64,000 bases of DNA from Uliginosibacterium gangwonense DSM 18521 (GCF_000373965.1 NZ_KB892863.1:186001-250000), one strand, 5' to 3'. Positions 7,096 through 16,057 are shown, counted from the first letter of the stretch. The notes: generated from the letters alone by a model not told the origin. Numbers and translations: made by a program.

Positions 7096-9834
7096 TTATC
7101 CAATGTGGGGCTGAGCGGCCATTCTCTTGTGCGTCAGCAGCTGCTTGAGTTCTGGCACACAGGAGCCACAGGATGTGCCACATCGTAGCTTCTGCTGCAA
7201 TGCGGGCAAATCCGCTCCCGCGTTCACGCACGCCAAAATCTCATTTTCCGATACATTCAGACAGTTGCATACGATGCGTCCGCGTGTCCCCTGTTGCAAG
7301 GGAAGGGCTTCCAGTGGCGCAAACAGCCAGCGTCGCACGGCTGCTGTGGGTGCTCGTTCAACCATCAGCTCTTTGAGCCAGCCGGACGCGACGGTTTCGC
7401 CAACTAGTCGTAGCCCGGTGAGCAAACCTTCATCTACCTGGGCCTTTTTGCTGATGCCACGTCGGAGGTCGTTATAGACAAGGCAATCCGGTCCGTCCAG
7501 GGCTAGGACGGTATCCAGCTCTGCTATCCATTCGGCGGGGATAGGCTGACTGTGGGCGATTCGCAGCACCACACATGGGAACTCTCTTCCTGCCAGGAAT
7601 ACCGCCGCATAGTCAAAGCGCTCTAGCCAAGGTGCCAGTGCAGCCGCTTGCTCGATGGCTAGTTGATTGGCTGTTTTGGCATTCAGGGCACTGCGCATGA
7701 ATAACGCCTGGTGGGGGAAATCTGCTTTTTCAAGCTGGATGGCGGCGTGCTTGAATTCCGGCTGTTTGGAATAGGGGTCTGTGGTGTTGAGCGTCAGCTC
7801 GTTGGCACCTGAAGAACCGAGTGTGTTGCCCCCCCAATGCATGGCGATGAAGGCCTGACCGCTGCGGATGTCCTCTGCGGCATGCGCCCGTAGAACAATT
7901 GCACCACGGCGGCTTTTGACGCGCACCAGATCTCCTTCGCCCAGCCCGCGTTTCTCCATATCTGCTCGGCATAGATCAATTCGGGGCTCATCCACATGGC
8001 TGTACAGGCGTGCAACTTTACCGGTGCGGCTCATTCCGTGCCAGTGGTCTCGCAGACGTCCAGTAGTCAGGTGAATCGGGTAGCGTGCATCAATGCTCTC
8101 AGCCGTGAGTTGGGGGCTGGGCACAACGAAGTGGGCTTTGCCCGAAGGTGTTTCGAAATAGTTATCTGCGTACAGACGTGTTTTGCCTTCGGTGGCTCCA
8201 GCAGGGAAAGGCCATTGCTGGGGTCCTTGCGTATCGAGGATGGTGTAGTTGAGGCCAGTGATGTCGAGGTCGCGCCCTCGGGTACTTGAGGCATGCTCCA
8301 GGAAAATGGCCTCAGCATTGGGGTAGGCGAACATTTTTCCGCCCTTGTCGCGCCCAAGTTTTGCACCCAGCATCTGTGCGAAATCGCAGGCAATGCGCCA
8401 GTCCGCTCGGGTTTCACCGGGTCCGGCAATGGCTGCATTGACGTGAGTGATCCGGCGCTCGGAGTTGGTAACAGTGCCTTCCTTTTCTGCCCAACTCAGC
8501 GCAGGAAGAAGAAGGTCGGCATAAGCAGCCGTTTCGGTGTTGGCATAGGCTTCCTGCAACACGACGAATTCGCAGTGTTTCAATGCTTCGCGGATGAGTG
8601 CCTGATTGGGCATGGAGTGGGCCGGGTTGGTGCACGCGATCCACAATGCCTTGATTTTGCCGCTGCGGGCAGCCTCAAACAGGTCGACCGCACTCAATCC
8701 GGGCTTATCCGGTACGCAGTCGACACCCCATAAGGCAGCGACCTCGGCACGGTGGGCCGGGTTCGCTAAATCACGATGGGCCGAGAGCATGTTGGAGAGT
8801 CCGCCAACCTCACGTCCGCCCATCGCATTCGGTTGCCCGGTGAGTGAGAAGGGGCCGCAGCCGGGTTTGCCAATCTTGCCCACGGCCAGTGATAGTGCAA
8901 TCAATGCTGTGCCGTTGTGGGTGCCATGGTGCGACTGGTTTAAGCCTTGGCACCACAATGACATAGGGGCTTGCGCTTCCCCCCACAAGCGGGCTGCCAT
9001 GACGATGTCCTCTGCTGCAACGCCGCAGATTTGTGCTGCAACCGCTGGCGTGACCTCACGCACATGTTCGCGCAGGGCCTCAAAATCCTTGGTATGGGCG
9101 CGAATCCAGGGCATATCGACGTAGCCATCCCACACCAATACATGCAGCATGGCGTTGAAGAGCCAGATGTCGGTGCCGGGCAGGATCGCTAGATGAAGGT
9201 CTGCCCCGGCTGCGGTGTCGGTGCGGCGGGGATCAACCACAATAATACGCAGCTCGGGCCGGGTTGCCTTGGCTGACTCTATGCGCCGATAGGCAATTGG
9301 GTGCGCGTAGGCAGGGTTGGCTCCGGCGATCAGTACGCAATCGGTGTGATCAAAATCTTCATATGCACAAGGTGGCGCATCAACACCCAATGTCTGTTTG
9401 TATGCTGCTACCGCACTCGACATGCATAAGCGAGAATTGGTGTCGACATTGTTGGTGCCGATCAAGCCCTTGGCAAGTTTGTTGAAGACATAGTAGTCCT
9501 CCGTCAGCAATTGGCCTGAAATGTAGAAGCCCACTGCATCCGGTCCATGCTCGGTAATGACGTTAGCAAACCGCGTGGCGGCGACTTCCAGCGCATGATC
9601 CCAGGTTGTTCGAGTTTTCTCCTCTGCCTTGCTCACGCGTAGCTGCGGATACAAAAGCCGCATTTCGGGCCTTGCAGTTAAGTGCAGGGTGCTGCCCTTG
9701 GTGCACAGGCGACCAAAATTTGCTGGATGTTTTGGGTCGCCGCGTACCCCATTGATCTGCTGACCATCATGTTCAATGATGATGCCGCAGCCCACACCGC
9801 AGTAAGGACAAGTTGCTTTGGTTTCAGCCATCAT
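7096..9834 (-). CDS. nasA: Assimilatory nitrate reductase, catalytic subunit
   Basis: A 912-residue cytoplasmic molybdopterin (bis-MGD) enzyme reducing nitrate to nitrite for assimilation. The N-terminal [4Fe-4S] motif begins CPYCGVGCG and ends near RLCTKG. The molybdopterin oxidoreductase and dinucleotide-binding domains follow. The last 60 residues form a Bfd-like [2Fe-2S] domain (CNCLNVSE...CGTSCGSC), as in NasA/NasC enzymes fed by a flavoprotein or ferredoxin. It is the last gene of the nrt-nir-nas operon, about 20 bases after nirD. The ATG pair at 9834/9831 is preferred over an upstream TTG at 9858 that would overlap nirD. It has no Tat signal, which excludes the periplasmic NapA type. 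Confidence 0.95.
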   Translation of the reverse strand: MMAETKATCPYCGVGCGIIIEHDGQQINGVRGDPKHPANFGRLCTKGSTLHLTARPEMRLLYPQLRVSKAEEKTRTTWDHALEVAATRFANVITEHGPDAVGFYISGQLLTEDYYVFNKLAKGLIGTNNVDTNSRLCMSSAVAAYKQTLGVDAPPCAYEDFDHTDCVLIAGANPAYAHPIAYRRIESAKATRPELRIIVVDPRRTDTAAGADLHLAILPGTDIWLFNAMLHVLVWDGYVDMPWIRAHTKDFEALREHVREVTPAVAAQICGVAAEDIVMAARLWGEAQAPMSLWCQGLNQSHHGTHNGTALIALSLAVGKIGKPGCGPFSLTGQPNAMGGREVGGLSNMLSAHRDLANPAHRAEVAALWGVDCVPDKPGLSAVDLFEAARSGKIKALWIACTNPAHSMPNQALIREALKHCEFVVLQEAYANTETAAYADLLLPALSWAEKEGTVTNSERRITHVNAAIAGPGETRADWRIACDFAQMLGAKLGRDKGGKMFAYPNAEAIFLEHASSTRGRDLDITGLNYTILDTQGPQQWPFPAGATEGKTRLYADNYFETPSGKAHFVVPSPQLTAESIDARYPIHLTTGRLRDHWHGMSRTGKVARLYSHVDEPRIDLCRADMEKRGLGEGDLVRVKSRRGAIVLRAHAAEDIRSGQAFIAMHWGGNTLGSSGANELTLNTTDPYSKQPEFKHAAIQLEKADFPHQALFMRSALNAKTANQLAIEQAAALAPWLERFDYAAVFLAGREFPCVVLRIAHSQPIPAEWIAELDTVLALDGPDCLVYNDLRRGISKKAQVDEGLLTGLRLVGETVASGWLKELMVERAPTAAVRRWLFAPLEALPLQQGTRGRIVCNCLNVSENEILACVNAGADLPALQQKLRCGTSCGSCVPELKQLLTHKRMAAQPHIG

Positions 9835-9854
9835 CGGAGCCTCGTCGCAAGGGG

Positions 9855-10169
9855 TCAAGTGAGGGCCAGAAATACGTCTCCGCCTTCCAGCTTCACTGTG
9901 AAAGGCTTTGTGCAGCCGATATCGGGCGCCACGGCGTTACCACTTTCCAGTTCAATCTTCCAGCTATGCAAAGGGCAGGTCACCTGCTTGCCATGCACTA
10001 TTCCTTGCGATAGTGGCCCTTGCTTATGTGGACACTGGTCATGCAGAGCGAATACCTCATCGGTCGCGGTGCGAAAGATGGCGATGTCGCCATGTTCTGT
10101 ACTCTTGACGACGCGGGAGCCCAGTTGAGGAATCTCAGTCAGGACGCAGATTCGTTTCCAGTTGTTCAT
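9855..10169 (-). CDS. nirD: Nitrite reductase small subunit, Rieske type
   Basis: A 104-residue Rieske-fold protein with intact cluster ligands: CPHKQGPL (C-x-H) and CPLHSW (C-x2-H). It is the small subunit of assimilatory NAD(P)H-nitrite reductase and partners the NirB encoded upstream. It differs sharply from the second NirD in this window (28629-28955), which lacks these Cys and His residues. It sits between a 17-codon ORF and nasA in the operon. Confidence 0.92.
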   Translation of the reverse strand: MNNWKRICVLTEIPQLGSRVVKSTEHGDIAIFRTATDEVFALHDQCPHKQGPLSQGIVHGKQVTCPLHSWKIELESGNAVAPDIGCTKPFTVKLEGGDVFLALT

Positions 10170-10215
10170 GTTCGCGCTCGCACTTAAATGTTAGGTTAGT
10201 TACCTGGGGTTCAAT

Positions 10216-10269
10216 TCAGGCTTGGGTGTCGTCAAAAAAATGTGGGACATCTTCTTCCCATTCGCTCAT
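10216..10269 (-). CDS. Putative 17-residue acidic small protein between nirB and nirD
   Basis: An ATG at 10269 is preceded by GAGGAGAAGAAAC, one of the best Shine-Dalgarno sequences in this operon, and opens a 17-codon frame ending TGA at 10216. The peptide begins MSEWEEDVPHFF and continues DDTQA; it is strongly acidic with one Trp and two Phe. It fills the otherwise unexplained 132-base gap between nirB and nirD. It could be a real small subunit or regulator, or a leader peptide coupling nirD translation. No homologue is recalled, so confidence rests on the ribosome-binding site and position. Confidence 0.5.
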   Translation of the reverse strand: MSEWEEDVPHFFDDTQA

Positions 10270-10301
10270 GTTTCTTCTCCTCAGAGGCCAACGCCGGTTT
10301 T

Positions 10302-12752
10302 TCACGCAGGGATGTCCTCAAATGCTTGGCGCAACACGGCTTCGCCAGAATTCTGGCTGCGCTCCAGCCATGGGTCTTTGTAATCCTGCAAGGCAAAGAG
10401 CAGTCGTTCGTAAAGGGCCTTGCGATTGGCTGCGTCTTCCACTACTTTGCTTTTTACATACTCCAGCCCGACACGCTCTACGTAATGCACAGTGCGCTCA
10501 AGGTAAAAGCCTTCTTCTCGATATAGTTGCAGGAAGGCGCCGCTGTATTCCATGACTTCTGCATCATTCTTAACCTTGCAGAAAAACTGGGCCACCTCGG
10601 TCTTGATACCACCGTTGCCTGCAACATAAAGTTCGTAACCGGAATCTAAGCCGATGACGCCGACATCTTTGATGCCAGCCTCGGCACAATTGCGTGGGCA
10701 ACCGGATACGGCAAGCTTGACCTTGTGCGGGCTCCACATGCCAAAGAGCATTTTTTCCAGCTTGACGCCCATCTCCATTGAGCGCTGCGTGCCAAAACGG
10801 CAGTGTTCCGCACCCACGCAGGTTTTCACCGTGCGCAGACTTTTGCCATAGGCATGGCCAGACACCATTCCTGCCTCAGCGAAATCGGCCCAGATTTTTG
10901 GCAAATCTTCTTTCTTTACCCCTAGCAGATCAATGCGTTGCCCACCGGTCACTTTGAGAGTTGGAACGTGGTATTTCTCTGCCGCGTCGGCAATCGCCCT
11001 GAGTTCGCCGGGGGTCGTGAGCCCACCCCACATGCGCGGCACCACTGAATAGCTACCATCTTTTTGGATGTTGGCGTGTGCTCGTTCGTTGATGAAGCGT
11101 GATTGCGGGTCGTCTTGCGCCTCGTGTGGCCAAGTGGAAATCAGATAATAATTCAGGGCAGGGCGACAGGTGGCACAACCGTTTGGCGTTTGCCAATTCA
11201 AGGCTTCCATTACAGCAGGGATGCTGGTTAGATGCTGCTCACGAATGGTACGTCGTATTTCGCCATGCGGATGTTCCGTGCATGCACAGATCGGTTTGCT
11301 GGTCGAATCTGCCGGGGTATAAGCACCGCCCACGCAGGAGGCCAGAATCTGCTCCACCAGCCCGGTACAGGAGCCGCAGGAGCTAGATGCCTTGGTGTGC
11401 TTGCGCACATCGTCCAGCGTGAACAGCCCTTTTTCCTTGATGCTCTTGACGATGGTGCCTTTGCACACGCCATTGCAGCCACAGATTTCAGCAGTGTCGG
11501 GCAAGGACGCCGCTTGGTTTTGACCTTTGTGGCCGGTGTCGCCCAAATGGCTTTTGCCAAATAGCAAGTGGTTACGTATGTCGGAAACATTTTGATGATC
11601 TTTTATCATCTGGAAGTACCATGCACCGTCAGCTGTATCGCCGTACATGACGGCTCCGATGATGTGGTCGTCTTTGAGTACAACGCGTTTGTAGATCCCC
11701 ATGCTGGGATCTGAGAACACGATGTCCTCGGTGTTTTCTCCGCCTGAAAAGTCTCCCGCAGAAAACACATCAATACCGGTAACCTTGAGCTTGGTGCTGG
11801 TTACCGAGCCAACATAGCGCCCGATTCCATACAAGGCAAGGTGATTGGCGGCGACCTTGGCTTGTTCAAACAAAGGGGCGACCAGACCGTAAGCTGTGCC
11901 ACGATGATTCGCACATTCGCCCACTGCGTAGATGCGTGGGTCATAGGTTTGTAATGTGTCGCTCACCACGATTCCGCGATTGCAGTAAAGCCCAGCCTTT
12001 TCTGCCAGTTCGGTGTTCGGGCGGATACCTGCGGCCATTACTACCAGATCGGCGGGAAGAACCTCACCGCTTTTGAGGCGCAGTGCACATACTCGGCCTG
12101 ATTCCCCGCCAACCAGCTCTGCGGTTTGCGCAGCGAGACGGAACTTCATCCCCTTGGATTCAAGTGCTTTTTGCAGCAGTTGTCCAGCGGCACGGTCGAG
12201 TTGGCGCTCCATGATCCATTCGCCCAGGTGCACCACGGTGACATCCATGCCGCGCAGGATGAGACCGTTGGCTGCCTCCAGCCCGAGCAGCCCTGCGCCA
12301 ATGACTACAGCATGCTGATGGCGGTTGGCCGCATCGATCATTGCATCAGTATCCGCTATATCTCGATACGAGATCACCCCTGGCAGGTCTTTGCCCGGCA
12401 CCGGCAGAATGAAGGGATTCGAGCCTGTAGCCAGCAGTAGGCGGTCGTATTCGGCCTCTGTACCATCGTTGGCAATGACCTTGCGTGCCTTGCGATCAAT
12501 CTGGGCAACCCTTTTACCGGTGTGCAAACGGATGTCATGATCCCGATACCAGTCTAGGTCGTTGAGGATGATGTCCTTGATCGTCATCTCGCCTGCCAGC
12601 ACAGGGGACAGCAGAATACGGTTATAGTTCGGATGGGGTTCTGCACCGAATACTGTTATGTCATACATATCCGGTGCTATCTTGTGCAGCTCTTCCAGCG
12701 TGCGTATGCCCGCCATGCCGTTGCCAACCAACACGAGCTTCATCTTTTGCAT
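10302..12752 (-). CDS. nirB: Assimilatory NAD(P)H-nitrite reductase large subunit
   Basis: About 816 residues. An N-terminal FAD/NAD(P)H pyridine-nucleotide oxidoreductase (VGNGMAGIRTLEEL) is followed by two Bfd-like [2Fe-2S] segments (CGCNGVCKG...SSCGSC and CACTEHPHG...CATCRP). The sirohaem/[4Fe-4S] sulfite-reductase domain has CVGAEHCRFG and SGCPRNCAEAG. It reduces nitrite to ammonium by six electrons in the cytoplasm. The ATG at 12752 was chosen because AAAGG lies ten bases upstream; a TTG at 12758 overlapping the nrtD stop and an ATG at 12743 are alternatives. It lies in an operon with the NrtABD transporter and nasA, so this is the assimilatory copy. A second NirB is at 28952-31501. Confidence 0.95.
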   Translation of the reverse strand: MQKMKLVLVGNGMAGIRTLEELHKIAPDMYDITVFGAEPHPNYNRILLSPVLAGEMTIKDIILNDLDWYRDHDIRLHTGKRVAQIDRKARKVIANDGTEAEYDRLLLATGSNPFILPVPGKDLPGVISYRDIADTDAMIDAANRHQHAVVIGAGLLGLEAANGLILRGMDVTVVHLGEWIMERQLDRAAGQLLQKALESKGMKFRLAAQTAELVGGESGRVCALRLKSGEVLPADLVVMAAGIRPNTELAEKAGLYCNRGIVVSDTLQTYDPRIYAVGECANHRGTAYGLVAPLFEQAKVAANHLALYGIGRYVGSVTSTKLKVTGIDVFSAGDFSGGENTEDIVFSDPSMGIYKRVVLKDDHIIGAVMYGDTADGAWYFQMIKDHQNVSDIRNHLLFGKSHLGDTGHKGQNQAASLPDTAEICGCNGVCKGTIVKSIKEKGLFTLDDVRKHTKASSSCGSCTGLVEQILASCVGGAYTPADSTSKPICACTEHPHGEIRRTIREQHLTSIPAVMEALNWQTPNGCATCRPALNYYLISTWPHEAQDDPQSRFINERAHANIQKDGSYSVVPRMWGGLTTPGELRAIADAAEKYHVPTLKVTGGQRIDLLGVKKEDLPKIWADFAEAGMVSGHAYGKSLRTVKTCVGAEHCRFGTQRSMEMGVKLEKMLFGMWSPHKVKLAVSGCPRNCAEAGIKDVGVIGLDSGYELYVAGNGGIKTEVAQFFCKVKNDAEVMEYSGAFLQLYREEGFYLERTVHYVERVGLEYVKSKVVEDAANRKALYERLLFALQDYKDPWLERSQNSGEAVLRQAFEDIPA

Positions 12753-12754
12753 GA

Positions 12755-13546
12755 TCAAGCGGCCTTTCTGATTTGCTTTTGATACAGGAATTCCAGGATC
12801 GCACTGCGACAGCGGTTGTATTCCGCATCGTTGGCAAGTGCGAGCCTGTTGCGCGGGCGGGCAAGATTTACTGACAGAATCTCACCAATCGTGGCTGCCG
12901 GGCCGTTGGTGAGCATCACGACACGGTTGGAGAGCAGGGCGGCCTCGTCGATATCATGGGTGACCATTACGACGGTGGCGCCCGTTTTCTGGATCACGCC
13001 ATTGAGTTCATCCTGCAGCGCGGCGCGGGTCAGCGCATCCAGGGCTCCGAAAGGTTCATCCATGAGCAGGATTTTGGGTTCCATCGCAAATGCACGCGCG
13101 ATACCGATGCGTTGCTTCATCCCGCCTGAAATCTCATTGGGATATTTGCTGGCCGCATGCCCCATGTGCACCATCTCGATGGCGGTTTGGGTGCGTTCGC
13201 GCAAACGGGCTTTGTTCTCCTTGGCACCAAAAACCCGTTCCACACCAAGGTAGACATTCTCAAAACAACTCATCCAGGGCAGCAAAGAGTGATTCTGAAA
13301 AACCACAGCACGCTCAGGCCCAGGGCCTGCTATCTCGCGTCCATTGCAGATTAATGCGCCTTCGGTGGGGAGCGTCAGTCCGGCGATGAGATTGAGCAGA
13401 GTTGATTTGCCACAGCCCGAATGCCCAATCAATGAAACGACTTCGCCTTCATGGATCTTGAGGTTGATGTCTCGCAGTGCCACGAACTTGCCTTGCTTGG
13501 TGGCAAAAGACATCGAGACCTGTTCAATTTGTACTAGCGGTTTCAT
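12755..13546 (-). CDS. nrtD: Nitrate/nitrite ABC transporter, ATP-binding protein
   Basis: A 263-residue ABC ATPase energising nitrate import. Walker A GHSGCGKST, signature SGGMKQR and Walker B ILLMDEP are all intact, followed by the H-loop in MVTHD. There is no NrtA-like C-terminal fusion, so it is NrtD/NasD-like rather than cyanobacterial NrtC. The ATG at 13546 follows GAAGGA at good spacing. It lies directly downstream of the permease gene (19-base gap) and its stop overlaps the upstream alternative start of nirB. Confidence 0.92.
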   Translation of the reverse strand: MKPLVQIEQVSMSFATKQGKFVALRDINLKIHEGEVVSLIGHSGCGKSTLLNLIAGLTLPTEGALICNGREIAGPGPERAVVFQNHSLLPWMSCFENVYLGVERVFGAKENKARLRERTQTAIEMVHMGHAASKYPNEISGGMKQRIGIARAFAMEPKILLMDEPFGALDALTRAALQDELNGVIQKTGATVVMVTHDIDEAALLSNRVVMLTNGPAATIGEILSVNLARPRNRLALANDAEYNRCRSAILEFLYQKQIRKAA

Positions 13547-13565
13547 GATGGATTTTCCTTCAATC

Positions 13566-14489
13566 TCAGTTGCTTTCGTAGCTGAAGCGGCGGGCGATCC
13601 ATAGCAGGGCATGTTCAAGTAGCAGCCCGACCAGACCGATCACAAAGATGGCGATGATGATGTGCTCGACTTTGAGGTTGTTCCACTCATCCCAGACCCA
13701 AAAACCAATGCCGACCCCACCGGTGAGCATCTCGGCGGCTACGATCACCAGCCATGCCGTGCCAATGGAGAGCCGGATGCCTGTGAGCATGTAGGGCAAC
13801 ACTGCGGGGAAGAGAATCTTGGTGATGATCTTGAGTTCGGAGAGATTCAGTACGCGTGCCACGTTCATATAGTCTTGCGGTACACGCTGTACCCCTTGTG
13901 CGGTGTTAAGGATCATCGGCCAGATTGAGCAGATAAAGATCGTCCAGGTCGCAGCCGGGTCGGCGCGCTTGAACACCAGTAAGCCGATAGGCAGCCAAGC
14001 CAGGGGAGAGACCGGCCGTAGTAGCGAGATAATCGGGTCCAGTGCTCGCGAGAGGAACTGGAAGCGACCCAGCAGGAAGCCCATTGGAATCCCGACCATC
14101 GCGGCAATACCAAAACCTATGCCTACGCGGCGTAGTGAGGAGAGGATGTTCCAGCCAATGCCCTGGTCATTTGGGCCATTGCTGTAGAATGGATCGGAAA
14201 AGAGTACGACGGCCGCATGCCATACGGTCTGCGGAGTCGGGATCCCCTTGTTGGTCATCGATACAATGGACCAGATACCCAACAGCAGTACGAAGCCGAG
14301 TAGCGGGGGTAAGACGGTATGCATAAGTATGCCGAGTGAGTCATTGAGCTTTGCGAGGATGCGGCCCCCGTTTTTTTGAGGAGCAATGGTTTTGAGCATG
14401 GTGATGACGGGCTCCTTGACGCTGGGGGCCGCACTTGGGGGCGCGGCTTGCGTGCCGTCAGGCAGCGTGGGCAGAGGGGTTGTACTCAT
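13566..14489 (-). CDS. nrtB: Nitrate/nitrite ABC transporter, permease
   Basis: A 307-residue inner-membrane permease of the NitT/TauT type with about six membrane segments and the cytoplasmic EAA-type loop near ISLLRPVSPLAWLP. It forms the channel for NrtA-delivered nitrate. A Pro/Ala-rich N-terminal tail precedes the first helix. The ATG at 14489 follows AGGAG eight bases upstream. It is second in the operon, between nrtA and nrtD. Confidence 0.92.
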   Translation of the reverse strand: MSTTPLPTLPDGTQAAPPSAAPSVKEPVITMLKTIAPQKNGGRILAKLNDSLGILMHTVLPPLLGFVLLLGIWSIVSMTNKGIPTPQTVWHAAVVLFSDPFYSNGPNDQGIGWNILSSLRRVGIGFGIAAMVGIPMGFLLGRFQFLSRALDPIISLLRPVSPLAWLPIGLLVFKRADPAATWTIFICSIWPMILNTAQGVQRVPQDYMNVARVLNLSELKIITKILFPAVLPYMLTGIRLSIGTAWLVIVAAEMLTGGVGIGFWVWDEWNNLKVEHIIIAIFVIGLVGLLLEHALLWIARRFSYESN

Positions 14490-14517
14490 GATGAGTGCTC
14501 CTGTTGAGTAGGGGCTA

Positions 14518-15768
14518 TCAGGCCTTAATGGCAAAACTGCTTGCATATTTCTTGGGATCTTTACCATCCCAAATAGTGCCGTCGATTAGTTTGCTCACAC
14601 GCATATCGTTTTTGGGAATAGGGGCTTTGACGATGGCTGCAGCCTGTTTGTACAGCGCAATCTGGTTGATTTTTCTGGCGATTGCGAGGTAATCGATGTC
14701 CTCCTTGAGCAAGCCCCAGCGCTTGTGTTGGGTGAGGAACCACATGCCATCTGAGAGGTAAGGAAAGTTCACCAGACCATCGTTGTAGAATTTCATGAAG
14801 TTTTTATCGGACCAGCTCTTGCCTAATCCATCTTCATATTGTCCGATCATGCGGCCACGAATCACGTCGGTGTCGGTATTGATATAGGCCTTGGCCGACA
14901 CGGTTTCTGCGGTTTTGCTGCGATTGGACGCGCTGGCGTCGATCCACATGGATGCTTCCAGTACCGCACAAATCATGGCACGTGCAGTATTGGGATATTT
15001 GGCAACGAAATCTGCTGTAGTGCCCAGTACTTTTTCAGGGTGATCAGGCCAGATGTTTTGCGAGGTGGTAACGGTGAAGCCGATCTTGTCGATGATAGCG
15101 CGTTGGTTCCACGGTTCGCCTACGCAGTAGCCATCCATGTTACCTACCCGCATGTTGGCAACCATTTGCGGAGGCGGCACAACAATGGTTTTCACATCTT
15201 TGAGTGGATTGATGCCGTTGGCAGCCAACCAGTAATATAACCACATGGCATGGGTGCCGGTGGGGAAGGTTTGTGCAAAGGTGAATTCGCGTTCTTTTTT
15301 TGCGATCAGTTTGGCAAGTGCAGCGCCATCCTTGGCGCCTTTGTCACGCAATTCGTTCGATAGCGTGATGGCTTGCCCGTTGTTGTTGAGCGTCATCAGT
15401 ACCGCCATGTCCTTCTTTGGCCCACCAATGCCGAGGTGCAGACCATATACCAGGCCATACAGGGCGTGGGCTGCATGAAGTTCTCCATTGACGAGCTTAT
15501 CGCGTACCCCTGCCCAGGAAGCCTCTTTGCTTGGGTTGATCTTGATGCCATATTTTTTATCCAGCCCCAGTACGCTGGCCATCACTACTGAAGAACAGTC
15601 TGTCAGGGGAATGAAGCCAATATTCACTTCCGCAAGCTCCGGCTTATCGCTGCCCGCAGCCCATGCCGTGGCAGGCAGCAAGTTGCTTATGGCAGCTGCA
15701 CCACTCATTGCGGCACCTTGCATGAGGAAGCTACGTCGGCCGGGGTTTGCATTGAATTTCTCCGTCAT
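14518..15768 (-). CDS. nrtA: Nitrate-binding periplasmic protein with Tat-like signal
   Basis: A 416-residue NrtA/NasF-type solute-binding protein, the first gene of the assimilation operon. The N-terminus has a twin-arginine signal (GRRSFLMQG followed by an Ala-rich stretch ending ATAWA), so it is exported, probably folded. The mature part carries family signatures such as GFIPLTDC and the conserved VGEPWN segment. The ATG at 15768 has TGGAG six bases upstream. It could be confused with NasS, the cytosolic sensor homologue, but the signal peptide argues for the transporter subunit. Expression is likely controlled by the leader at 15814-15898. Confidence 0.9.
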   Translation of the reverse strand: MTEKFNANPGRRSFLMQGAAMSGAAAISNLLPATAWAAGSDKPELAEVNIGFIPLTDCSSVVMASVLGLDKKYGIKINPSKEASWAGVRDKLVNGELHAAHALYGLVYGLHLGIGGPKKDMAVLMTLNNNGQAITLSNELRDKGAKDGAALAKLIAKKEREFTFAQTFPTGTHAMWLYYWLAANGINPLKDVKTIVVPPPQMVANMRVGNMDGYCVGEPWNQRAIIDKIGFTVTTSQNIWPDHPEKVLGTTADFVAKYPNTARAMICAVLEASMWIDASASNRSKTAETVSAKAYINTDTDVIRGRMIGQYEDGLGKSWSDKNFMKFYNDGLVNFPYLSDGMWFLTQHKRWGLLKEDIDYLAIARKINQIALYKQAAAIVKAPIPKNDMRVSKLIDGTIWDGKDPKKYASSFAIKA

Positions 15769-15813
15769 GATTGACTCCAGGGGATAGAGAATATGGAATG
15801 AATTTTGTGTACC

Positions 15814-15873
15814 AAAACAAAACGGCGTCACAGTTTCCCAATGCCATATGGCTAGGGGTAACTGGACGCCGTT
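15814..15873 (-). terminator. nrtA: Intrinsic terminator (attenuator) in the nrtA leader
   Basis: On the minus strand AACGGCGTC pairs perfectly with GACGCCGTT. The stem continues inward with CAGTT/AACTG and CCC/GGG across small interruptions, and TTGTTTT follows. The 5' arm reuses the second AACGGC loop and 3' arm of the ANTAR hairpin, so the terminator and second hairpin are mutually exclusive. This is the expected design for ANTAR-type antitermination. Confidence 0.85.
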
Positions 15874-15898
15874 GTCCGTGCAAGCCGCCGTTGGCTTG
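15864..15898 (-). promoter_or_regulatory. ANTAR-protein RNA target: two hairpins with AACGGC hexaloops
   Basis: On the minus strand the first hairpin is CAAGCC-AACGGC-GGCTTG, with a six-base-pair stem. Three bases later comes GGAC-AACGGC-GTCC, with a four-base-pair stem. Both six-base loops have A at position 1 and G at position 4, the known ANTAR recognition rule. NasT, encoded immediately upstream, is the obvious ligand. Binding would stabilise the second hairpin, block the overlapping terminator and let transcription enter nrtABD-nirBD-nasA. Confidence 0.88.
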
Positions 15899-15913
15899 AC
15901 CTGAATACTACAT

Positions 15914-15929
15914 AGCAGATCTTATGCCA
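15914..15929 (-). promoter_or_regulatory. Sigma54-type promoter for the nitrate-assimilation operon
   Basis: The minus-strand sequence TGGCATAAGATCTGCT matches the sigma54 -24/-12 pattern: TGGCA, GG and GC separated by exactly ten bases, and a TGCT end. The predicted start, twelve bases on, is near 15903, about five bases before the first ANTAR hairpin, so transcript start and leader fit together. The sigma54 regulator (NtrC) is inferred; no consensus NtrC pair was found. Confidence 0.65.
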
Positions 15930-16043
15930 TGTTGTTCTATCGTTTAAGAATCAATAACTTACGTTGTGTTTGCTATGCATGGCCCGGGTGTGCAGTGGTT
16001 TCCTGCCTTGCCGTAGTGCGCAAATGGTGCTGCATGCACCAAT

Positions 16044-16057
16044 TTGATCTGTATCAA
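16044..16057. promoter_or_regulatory. FNR/Anr-type box
   Basis: TTGATCTGTATCAA matches the FNR consensus TTGAT-N4-ATCAA exactly and is embedded in a longer perfect palindrome AATTTGAT/ATCAAATT. Its centre is about 147 bases upstream of the inferred nrtA transcript start. That is far outside normal activating positions, so it may serve another promoter or act as a repressor site. Confidence 0.5.

Noticed and set aside
16021-16040. GGTGC/GCACC palindrome as an NtrC enhancer
   Set aside because: The half-sites are in the everted orientation relative to the NtrC consensus GCAC-N-GTGC; only a weak half-match could be built.
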